From contig CALVYX010000056.1 in NCBI GenBank assembly GCA_944372315.1, forward strand, positions 1 to 12,428: a stretch of 12,428 nucleotides of DNA. Direction: 5' to 3'. Origin of the DNA: an uncultured Bacilli bacterium. GTDB lineage: Bacteria > Bacillota_I > Bacilli_A > RF39 > UBA660. The notes beneath the pieces are model-generated. The model had not been told where the DNA came from. It saw only the letters and a program-made list of their open reading frames with translations, and did no database searches. Every line of letters starts with the position of its first letter. Position 1 is the stretch's first letter. Shown here in pieces: positions 6,708 to 12,428 of the stretch. Position numbers and translations under genes: made by a program.

Positions 6708-6736
6708 GATTACTTGTGTAAAGTAATCTTTTTTTT
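6706..6736 (+). terminator. Strong intrinsic terminator of ucpA
   Basis: A perfect ten-base-pair stem, AAGATTACTT (6706-6715) with AAGTAATCTT (6721-6730), a five-base GTGTA loop, and an eight-T run at 6729-6736. The last two bases of the ucpA TAA stop form the foot of the stem. Confidence 0.92.
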
Positions 6737-6747
6737 ACGTAAATAAA

Positions 6748-6776
6748 TAGATAAATTCTGTGAAATATTATATAAT
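6748..6776 (+). promoter_or_regulatory. Sigma-A type promoter of the ABC exporter operon
   Basis: TAGATA (6748-6753, 4 of 6 to TTGACA), a 17-base spacer and a perfect TATAAT (6771-6776). The leader would be about 28 bases. It lies directly after the ucpA terminator, in the only gap before the ABC genes. Confidence 0.65.
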
Positions 6777-6811
6777 ATACTATACGGTTAAAATGAAAAA
6801 AAGGTGATAAA

Positions 6812-7516
6812 ATGGCATATATAGAATTTAAGGATGTTATTAAAGAATATAAAATGGGTGAAGTAACTATTAAAGCTCTAGATAAAACTAATTTTAGTAT
6901 AGACAAAGGAGAATTAGTAGTTATTGTAGGACCAAGTGGAGCTGGTAAAACTACTGCTTTAAACTTACTGGGAGGAATGGATAGTGCTACTTCTGGTCAA
7001 ATTTTAGTAGATGATAAGGATATTACTAAATTAAAAAGGAAAGAGTTAATTAGATATCGTCGTGAAGATATTGGCTTTGTTTTCCAATTTTATAATTTGG
7101 TACCTAATTTAACGGCTCTAGAAAATGTAGAATTAGCAGTTCAAGTATGTAAGAAAAAACATTTAAAACCTAGTACTGTATTAAATAAAGTTGGATTAGG
7201 AAAACGTATTAATAATTTTCCTAGTCAGTTATCAGGAGGAGAACAACAGCGTGTGGCAATAGCCCGAGCTTTAGCCAAAAATCCTAAAATATTACTTTGT
7301 GATGAACCTACCGGAGCACTAGACTACAATACTGGTAAACAGATTTTAAAATTATTACAAGATACAGCAAGAAATGCTAATATGACCGTTATCATTATCA
7401 CTCATAATAAAGCTTTAGCTCCTATGGCAGATAAAGTAATTAATTTTAAAAACGGGAAAAGTGAAGGAGTTATTATTAATAAAGAACCAGTGTCAATTGA
7501 GGAGATCGATTGGTAA
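6812..7516 (+). CDS. ABC transporter ATPase, MacB/LolD/FtsE type
   Basis: The nucleotide-binding subunit (234 residues) of a FtsX-type ABC exporter; it binds and hydrolyses ATP on the cytoplasmic face to drive the permease. All ATPase motifs are intact: Walker [10 protein letters not shown] (40-48), Q-loop Q92, signature LSGGEQQ (140-146) with R-V-A-I-A-R-A-L, Walker B ILLCDEP with catalytic E165, D-loop G-A-L-D (168-171) and H-loop H198. AAGGTGAT (6801-6808) is the ribosome site. Its TAA stop overlaps the permease ATG by one base, so the two subunits are probably made by coupled translation. Substrate is not readable; relatives move lipids, peptides or antibiotics, or work as mechanotransmission devices. 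No histidine kinase or response regulator gene, as found with Bce-type relatives, is seen nearby. Confidence 0.95.
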   Translation: MAYIEFKDVIKEYKMGEVTIKALDKTNFSIDKGELVVIVGPSGAGKTTALNLLGGMDSATSGQILVDDKDITKLKRKELIRYRREDIGFVFQFYNLVPNLTALENVELAVQVCKKKHLKPSTVLNKVGLGKRINNFPSQLSGGEQQRVAIARALAKNPKILLCDEPTGALDYNTGKQILKLLQDTARNANMTVIIITHNKALAPMADKVINFKNGKSEGVIINKEPVSIEEIDW

Positions 7517-9855
7517 TGAGTGCGTTATTTAAAGATACAATAAAAGAAATAGGAAAAAAGATTAAGATATTTCTTTCCATTTTATTTATGGCCTTATTAG
7601 GAGTAGGATTTTTTGCTGGTATTAGAGCGACTACTCCAGATATGCAAAATACTATTGATAGTTATTTTAGTGATTTAAATGTAATGGATATCAATGTTTT
7701 ATCTACTGCGGGTTTTACTTTGGAAGATGTGGATAAGATAGAAGATATTCAAGGGATAAAAGAAGTAGAATTAATAAATACAATTGATACTCTTGGTGAC
7801 ATAGATGATAAAGAGTATGTTTTTAAAACAATGACTTATAATGATACTATTAACAAAATGGTTTTAAGTAGTGGTAGATTACCAGAAAACGCAAGTGAAT
7901 GTGTACTAGATGAAGAAATTGATGGTGTAGAATTAGGAGATATTGTTCAATTAAAAACTAATGACCCAAGATTTATTGAAAAAGAATTAAAAGTGGTTGG
8001 ATTTGCTAAATCACCGATGTATGTTTCTAGTGATCGTGGTAGTAGTACTTTAGCTAGTGGAACGATCGATTATTTTATGTATATTAATGAAGAGAATATT
8101 AGAGGAGAAATTTATACTGATATGTATTTGATAATTGACTCTAATGATAATTTATTTAGTGATGAGTATCAAAACAAAGTATCCGAGATTAAAGAAGAAA
8201 TAGAAAAAGAAAATAGTAACTGGTATACGTTTGATCTTTATGATAATGCTGGATTTTCATCCTATGCTGATGATACTTATCGAATTGAAAATATAGCTAA
8301 AATATTCCCAATTATCTTTTTTGTAGTAGCAATTCTTATTAGTTTAACTTCAATGACTAGAATGGTAGAAGAACAAAGAGTGCAAATTGGAACGTTAAAA
8401 GCCTTAGGTTATACTAATAGAAGTATTGCTTCTAAATATATTATTTATGCTAGTCTTGCAACTTTAATAGGTGGTTTTATTGGAATCATTATTGGTGTCA
8501 ACCTAATACCAAGAATTATTTATATGATGTATTTAAGCATGTATAATACGAAAGATTTAATTGTAGGATATCATTGGTCTTACTCGCTATTTGGCTTATT
8601 AGTCGCATATTTATGTATTATAATTGCTGTTATTTATGCTTGTGTTAAAGAAATGCGTAATAATCCTGCAACGCTAATGCGACCTAAATCTCCTAAAAGT
8701 GGTAAAAGAATTTTATTAGAACATATTGGTTTTGTTTGGAAAAGATTGAATTTTACTAATAAAGTAACTTGTCGTAATATGTTTAGATATAAAAAGAGAT
8801 TCTTAATGACAATCCTTGGAATTATGGGATGTACTGCTTTAATATTTGCAGGATTCGGATTAAAAGATTCAATTGGAGGTATGTTGCCACTTCAATATGG
8901 TGAGGTATTTAAATATGATTTACAAATTGTTTTGAGTAATGATCAAGAGGAAGAAAATATAGATATTTTAGATAATCATGATGATATTACAGAATATGAT
9001 ACTGTTAGAATGGAAAGTAGTACGATAGAATTTGATGAGGGTAGTAATGAAGATACACAAATTGTAGTAGTAGATGACGACATTAATGATTTTATTACTT
9101 TGGGTGATACTAATTTTAAACAAGGAATTTTCTTAACTAGAAAAGTAGCCAAGTTACTAAATATTAAAGAAGATGATGTTATTACTATTAGTAATGCAGA
9201 CGGAGAAAAAGCTAGTGTTAGAGTAAGTAAAATTGTAGATAATTATTTAAGACACTATATTTATATGGATAAAGATCTATATGTGAAATTATTTAAAGAA
9301 AGTCCTAAATATAATGTAGTCCTTGCTAATACGAAAGAAACAAATGATGATGAAATGACTGATTTATCAACTAATTTATTAGAGTCTAACTTATTTTCTC
9401 AAGTCATATTAACTAATGATATTGCAAGTACTTTAGATGACACATTAGAAAATATGGATTATGTTGTATGGATCTTAATTATTTCAGCTGGAGTATTGGC
9501 ATTAACCGTTTTGTATAATTTATCCAATGTCAATATAAGTGAAAGAATTAGAGAATTAGCGACGATTAAAGTACTGGGATTTTATGATAGAGAAGTATAT
9601 AATTATGTTTCTAAAGAAAATACGGTTTTGACAGCAATTGGAATTGCTTTAGGATTAGGTGCAGGATATTTTTTAACGTTAATTATTGTTAAAACGTGTG
9701 AACTAGATATATTGATGTTCCCAACTAAGATAGGTATTTGGTGTTATATTATTTCCATCATCTTAACTATTGTATTTACAATTATTATTCAAATAATAAA
9801 CTATTTTGCTTTAAAGAAAATTGATATGATAGAGTCATTAAAAAGTATAGAATAA
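7516..9855 (+). CDS. FtsX-like ABC transporter permease with two FtsX domains
   Basis: The membrane subunit of the exporter, 779 residues from the ATG at 7516. Layout: first helix 18-38; a large extracellular domain (about 40-258) carrying the R-A-T-T-P-D-M segment at its start; FtsX domain 1 with helices near 262-280, 308-332 and 355-378 and the loop E-E-Q-R-V-Q-I-G-T-L-K-A-L-G (285-298); a second half with helix 428-448, an acidic extracellular domain (450-645), and FtsX domain 2 with helices near 649-670, 704-727 and 739-765 and the matching loop S-E-R-I-R-E-L-A-T-I-K-V-L-G (675-688). Relatives I know with this N-terminus often run beyond 1000 residues because of a coiled-coil insert; this is a compact version. 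A TTG at 7510 lies five bases from GGAG (7501-7504) and may be the true start, adding two residues; I prefer the TAATG junction. It is followed by a terminator. Confidence 0.93.
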   Translation: MSALFKDTIKEIGKKIKIFLSILFMALLGVGFFAGIRATTPDMQNTIDSYFSDLNVMDINVLSTAGFTLEDVDKIEDIQGIKEVELINTIDTLGDIDDKEYVFKTMTYNDTINKMVLSSGRLPENASECVLDEEIDGVELGDIVQLKTNDPRFIEKELKVVGFAKSPMYVSSDRGSSTLASGTIDYFMYINEENIRGEIYTDMYLIIDSNDNLFSDEYQNKVSEIKEEIEKENSNWYTFDLYDNAGFSSYADDTYRIENIAKIFPIIFFVVAILISLTSMTRMVEEQRVQIGTLKALGYTNRSIASKYIIYASLATLIGGFIGIIIGVNLIPRIIYMMYLSMYNTKDLIVGYHWSYSLFGLLVAYLCIIIAVIYACVKEMRNNPATLMRPKSPKSGKRILLEHIGFVWKRLNFTNKVTCRNMFRYKKRFLMTILGIMGCTALIFAGFGLKDSIGGMLPLQYGEVFKYDLQIVLSNDQEEENIDILDNHDDITEYDTVRMESSTIEFDEGSNEDTQIVVVDDDINDFITLGDTNFKQGIFLTRKVAKLLNIKEDDVITISNADGEKASVRVSKIVDNYLRHYIYMDKDLYVKLFKESPKYNVVLANTKETNDDEMTDLSTNLLESNLFSQVILTNDIASTLDDTLENMDYVVWILIISAGVLALTVLYNLSNVNISERIRELATIKVLGFYDREVYNYVSKENTVLTAIGIALGLGAGYFLTLIIVKTCELDILMFPTKIGIWCYIISIILTIVFTIIIQIINYFALKKIDMIESLKSIE

Positions 9856-9859
9856 AATT

Positions 9860-9887
9860 AAGATATAAGTTTTTTATATCTTTTTTT
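9860..9887 (+). terminator. Intrinsic terminator of the ABC operon
   Basis: A nine-base-pair stem, AAGATATAA (9860-9868) with TTATATCTT (9874-9882), a five-base loop and a T-run at 9881-9887, just after the permease stop. Only one G-C pair is present, so it relies on the T-run. Confidence 0.8.
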
Positions 9888-9906
9888 ATAAAATTAATGA
9901 AATTTT

Positions 9907-9935
9907 TTAAGAAATATGTTATTCTTATATAGAAT
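9907..9935 (+). promoter_or_regulatory. Promoter of the tail-anchored protein gene
   Basis: TTAAGA (9907-9912, 4 of 6) and TAGAAT (9930-9935, 5 of 6 to TATAAT) are 17 bases apart. AGGTGA (9940-9945) starts four bases after the -10, so the mRNA would begin around the ribosome binding site. This is the only promoter candidate between the upstream terminator and the ATG at 9950. Confidence 0.5.
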
Positions 9936-9949
9936 AGTGAGGTGAAATC

Positions 9950-11533
9950 ATGAGAGAAATGTACACATTAGAAGAAGTAAAACAAATGATTTCTAATGGG
10001 TGGGTTAATGCATCAAATTTAACTGACGTTATTTCAAGTTTGTTATCTTATGAATTTAATGATGAAATAAAAGAAATATTTGAGAATTTAGCTAGTAATG
10101 AAAATTTACCTAATGCTGTTCGTACTAATTTAAGAAATGTTATTGATAGTTATAACGAGATAGTAGGAGAAACTAGTAAAAATACTTCTGTAGGGAATGA
10201 AGAAGTAGAAAATGATTTTGTTTTTAAAGAACCAGAAATTTCAACTATTGCAGTTGATGATTCTGTTAATCAAGAAATGAGCAATGATGAAATATCTTTA
10301 GAAAACGATGCTAGTTTAGGATCACTAGTTGCCAATCTTTCCAATAAAGGTATTAATGTAATATCTAGTAATCCAGGATTAACTGATACTCCAGAAATAT
10401 CTTTAGAATTAACTCATGAGAGTAAACCTTATATTGATAATTTACTATTAGAATTATATCAAAATGAAAAAGATATAGAAGTAGATATGACTAGACTTAA
10501 TTCTACTAATCAAGAAATATTAACTATTAGAGCAAATGATAAGGAATTAAGTGAAGAAGGATTAAGAAAAAAAGGTAAAGAAGTATTTGATAGTGTTAAT
10601 GGAATTATTAATAAGACGGACAAAGAAAAAGATTATGAAAAATTAATGCCTTCTGAATTAAAGGGGTTAAAAGATAAATTTGTAAATGATGATCCTAATA
10701 TTCCAAATCAAGATTTTACTGTTGGATATTCTAATAGTAATGGTGAGACTAATTTTTATTTGATTGCTGATTCTAAACAAGAAGCAATTGAGATAGCAGA
10801 GTTAATAGGATTTGAAATAAAAGAAGATCTTGGGGCTAATGTATTTGAGTTAGATACTGATGATAGAAATATGGATGGCACTAAGTTAGATAAGGCTTCT
10901 TTTGCTGTTGATGAAATAGAGGAAGTAAAAGATCCAGAACGTGGTCTTCCTTCAGTGGATGTCGATTATAACAATAGGCATTATGATAGTGAAGATTCTC
11001 TAAAAGTGATTGATTTTATTAAAGATAGTCAAGATCCTATGGATATGACGGTAGTACAAATAGATGTTCCTGTAGATAATCCTAGTCAAAGAATAGTGAA
11101 TTTAGCTAGTTCGGATGGAACAAGAGAAACTATTATCTTTAATAATGGAGAAGATTTTGATACTTATACATTACCTAAAATTGCGGAGTCATTTGGTAAT
11201 GATGCTTCTATTGATAGAAATAATGTCACTAAAGTAGAATATGAAAATGAAAAAGCTAGTTATGAAGCATTATCTAGTAATAACAATTATTTAAGAATGA
11301 ATAATTATGATAGTACTACTATTGATAAAGTAAATAATTCACTAGATCAGTATATGAGTAATGAACTAGAAGAATCTAGAACAGTGGAGAAGGATAATTC
11401 TTATGTGAAAACATTAGGAACTTATCCAACTAGTAATACAGAAGCGGCTAAAACATCATTTTTAACTTTAGTAGTATTTATCTTAGTTATGGCAATAGGA
11501 TTTGGAATTATTTATTGGTTTTATGGGGGATAG
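9950..11533 (+). CDS. Large acidic tail-anchored membrane protein, 527 residues, unknown function
   Basis: Not recognised. Seen in the sequence: no N-terminal signal peptide; an amphipathic helical N-terminus (about 1-72, L-E-E-V-K-Q-M-I onwards); a low-complexity Glu/Asp/Ser/Asn-rich linker (73-125); a mixed alpha/beta body (126-480) that is strongly acidic and holds a helix with S-K-Q-E-A-I-E-I-A-E-L-I-G (275-287); then a single hydrophobic helix (503-524) ending three residues before the C-terminus. That layout is a tail anchor, with the bulk expected in the cytoplasm. There is no cysteine, and only two tryptophans (W18, W523). AGGTGA (9940-9945) precedes the ATG. The next ATG follows the TAG stop with no gap, so the two genes form one unit. 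Codon use is ordinary for the window (mostly ACT, ATT). A scaffold or membrane-linked regulator is possible, but no function can be assigned. Confidence 0.85.
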   Translation: MREMYTLEEVKQMISNGWVNASNLTDVISSLLSYEFNDEIKEIFENLASNENLPNAVRTNLRNVIDSYNEIVGETSKNTSVGNEEVENDFVFKEPEISTIAVDDSVNQEMSNDEISLENDASLGSLVANLSNKGINVISSNPGLTDTPEISLELTHESKPYIDNLLLELYQNEKDIEVDMTRLNSTNQEILTIRANDKELSEEGLRKKGKEVFDSVNGIINKTDKEKDYEKLMPSELKGLKDKFVNDDPNIPNQDFTVGYSNSNGETNFYLIADSKQEAIEIAELIGFEIKEDLGANVFELDTDDRNMDGTKLDKASFAVDEIEEVKDPERGLPSVDVDYNNRHYDSEDSLKVIDFIKDSQDPMDMTVVQIDVPVDNPSQRIVNLASSDGTRETIIFNNGEDFDTYTLPKIAESFGNDASIDRNNVTKVEYENEKASYEALSSNNNYLRMNNYDSTTIDKVNNSLDQYMSNELEESRTVEKDNSYVKTLGTYPTSNTEAAKTSFLTLVVFILVMAIGFGIIYWFYGG

Positions 11534-11809
11534 ATGGTAAAGTTAACGAATGATCAAAATATTAAAAATTTAAAAACTAGAAAAATATTAAGGATATTAA
11601 TTATTATTTTTGGTTTATTAACTATTATCTTGGCTTTTTTATCTTTAACTATTAAATTAGGTATTGGATACTCACTAGTAGCATTTATTATAACAACTAT
11701 TTTAACTAGGAAAAGAGAAAAAATACCAATTAATAGAAATAAAGATTTAGAAACGAAAAGGATAGAAAAAGCGATAGAAAAACAAAAAAACAAACGTAAA
11801 ACAAAGTAA
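11534..11809 (+). CDS. Small two-helix membrane protein with basic C-terminal tail, 91 residues
   Basis: Not recognised. Two hydrophobic segments (about 18-38 and 42-58) form a helical hairpin. Lys/Arg-rich flanks on both sides (12-20 and 59-91) put both ends in the cytoplasm by the positive-inside rule. The tail (59-91) is very basic, about half Lys or Arg, and probably helical (E-T-K-R-I-E-K-A-I-E-K-Q). GGGGGA (11525-11530), inside the end of the previous gene, is the ribosome site, and the ATG abuts the previous TAG, so translation is probably coupled. Since the partner upstream is strongly acidic and also membrane-tethered on the cytoplasmic side, binding between the two is a reasonable inference, not shown. 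Confidence 0.75.
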   Translation: MVKLTNDQNIKNLKTRKILRILIIIFGLLTIILAFLSLTIKLGIGYSLVAFIITTILTRKREKIPINRNKDLETKRIEKAIEKQKNKRKTK

Positions 11810-11823
11810 AATGTTTGTTTTTT
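11785..11823 (+). terminator. Probable terminator after the two-gene membrane unit
   Basis: AAAAAACAAAC (11785-11795) can pair with GTTTGTTTTTT (11813-11823) over eleven bases with a 17-base loop. A competing eight-base stem with a shorter loop uses 11798-11805 and 11814-11821. The T-run ends the structure. The stem starts within the coding end of the 91-residue protein, whose TAA (11807-11809) falls in the loop. Confidence 0.6.
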
Positions 11824-11860
11824 ATATTGTAAATTAATGCCAGGTAAGATATGATTAAAA

Positions 11861-11866
11861 TATAAT
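11861..11866 (+). promoter_or_regulatory. -10 box of the secreted-protein gene
   Basis: A perfect TATAAT, with a poor -35 (ATGCCA at 11837-11842, 4 of 6, spacer 18). GGGGTGAT (11871-11878) starts four bases later, so the transcript would start within or next to the Shine-Dalgarno. Confidence 0.45.
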
Positions 11867-11881
11867 AAATGGGGTGATAAA

Positions 11882-12428
11882 ATGCATCAAACTAAGGTAA
11901 AAGTAATAATAGTAATGATAATTATGATAGTATTTATGGCAGTAGGATATGCCTTATTATCAACAAACCTAAATATCAATGGAAGTACCGCAGTAACCTC
12001 AAATTGGCAAGTAGAGTTTAGCGATATAAGAACAGTATCTCTAAAAGGAGGAGCCACGAATAAAGTAACACCAACAGTAAGTAAGACCACAGCAAACTTT
12101 GAAGTAGATTTAGTGCAACCTGGGGATGAGATAACATATGAGATAGATATTACTAACTATGGAGATATCGAAGCAGAAATAAAAGGAGCAACTTATACAT
12201 CTACTGGAAGTGAAGCAATCTATATAAGGTTTGAAGGAATAAGGAAAGGAACAAGGATCTCTAGTTGTGAAGGACAAAGTACCTGTCCTAAAGTAACAGT
12301 AACAGTAAAAGTAGGGTATGATGCCAGTGTTACAAGTGATCCAGAAGAAAAGACAAAAGACATAAGTATAACATTAGATATAGGACAATATGTATCAAGT
12401 AATCCTACCCCAGATGGAGAATTATTAC
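11882..12428 (+). CDS. Secreted or membrane-anchored surface protein, N-terminal part (3' end outside window)
   Basis: An open frame of 182 codons without a stop up to the window edge. It starts at ATG after GGGGTGAT (11871-11878). Residues 1-7 are polar and basic (M-H-Q-T-K-V-K), 8-25 are hydrophobic, ending in G-Y-A-L-L-S-T-N-L-N-I-N-G, a signal-peptide or anchor layout I recall from families of surface proteins in gut Bacilli (loosely like the TasA/camelysin type). The exported part is Thr/Val/Ile/Gly-rich with alternating beta strands, as in an Ig-like or beta-sandwich domain, including D-L-V-Q-P-G-D-E-I-T-Y-E-I-D-I-T-N-Y-G (75-93). Two cysteines five residues apart (S-C-E-G-Q-S-T-C-P) could form a disulfide outside the cell. 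Codon choice favours ATA, ACA and GTA, unlike the neighbouring genes. Adhesin or matrix protein are possible roles; neither is proven. Confidence 0.75.
   Translation, partial: MHQTKVKVIIVMIIMIVFMAVGYALLSTNLNINGSTAVTSNWQVEFSDIRTVSLKGGATNKVTPTVSKTTANFEVDLVQPGDEITYEIDITNYGDIEAEIKGATYTSTGSEAIYIRFEGIRKGTRISSCEGQSTCPKVTVTVKVGYDASVTSDPEEKTKDISITLDIGQYVSSNPTPDGELL

Noticed and set aside
6673..6906. 77-codon reverse-strand open frame
   Set aside because: It crosses the ucpA terminator, the ABC promoter and the start of the ATPase gene, all of which are better supported.
6812..9855. Bce-type antibiotic sensing and detoxification module
   Set aside because: The permease has two FtsX domains, each with three or more helices and its own extracellular domain, and no two-component genes flank it, so the Bce label is not supported.
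11554..11793. 79-codon hydrophobic reverse-strand frame
   Set aside because: Hydrophobic Phe/Ile/Val content is expected from the antisense of an A-rich, lysine-rich gene; the forward frame has a ribosome site and coupling.
11887..12090. 67-codon reverse-strand frame
   Set aside because: It is antisense to the secreted-protein gene, which has a ribosome site, a signal sequence and an open frame to the window edge.
1..12428. CRISPR array, insertion sequence, tRNA or rRNA
   Set aside because: No regularly spaced repeats, transposase motifs, terminal inverted repeats, cloverleaf or rRNA-like GC-rich stretches were seen.

Overview
The window reads as chromosomal DNA of a very AT-rich Gram-positive-type bacterium. 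A poorly cultured gut lineage of Bacillota (Bacilli, RF39-like) is my best guess. The grounds are low-GC codon use, AGGAG/AAGGTGAT ribosome binding sites before nearly every gene, TGA used as a normal stop (gene ending at 4257), a VanZ-like protein, a FtsX-type peptide/lipid ABC exporter, and a secreted Thr/Val-rich surface protein. The lineage is an inference; no rRNA or tRNA gene is present to confirm it.

Region 1 (1-4781, all + strand). It opens with the C-terminal end of a RhuM-family protein. A 108-base gap follows, with a possible promoter containing a 14-base palindrome. Then comes an iron-sulfur HhH-GPD DNA glycosylase, a 62-residue membrane-anchored small protein, the AAA+ replication-fork factor RarA, a VanZ-like membrane protein, an unrecognised 210-residue soluble protein, and a YbaK/ProX-type editing deacylase for mischarged tRNA. 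Gaps are short (12-67 bases), so much of this may be cotranscribed. The run ends at a hairpin shared with the next, convergent gene.

Region 2 (4788-6736). An integral membrane acyltransferase (- strand) and a UcpA-like short-chain dehydrogenase (+ strand) diverge from a 66-base gap holding two face-to-face extended -10 promoters. A strong terminator follows ucpA.

Region 3 (6771-9887). A two-gene ABC exporter of the MacB/FtsX type: an ATPase and a 779-residue permease with a one-base stop/start overlap (TAATG). It has its own promoter and terminator.

Region 4 (9907-11823). A two-gene unit of unrecognised function: a 527-residue acidic, cysteine-free protein with a single C-terminal membrane anchor, and directly abutting it a 91-residue protein with two membrane segments and a strongly basic tail. 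This is the most likely place in the window for something undescribed.

Region 5 (11861-12428). The 5' part of a secreted or membrane-anchored extracellular protein whose codon choice differs clearly from its neighbours; it runs off the window.

Several promoters here place the -10 box only 4-6 bases before the Shine-Dalgarno, so mRNAs would begin at or near the ribosome binding site. Several terminators have the stop codon of the preceding gene built into the stem. No CRISPR array, insertion sequence, tRNA or rRNA was seen, and no stretch over 300 bases lacks a gene.
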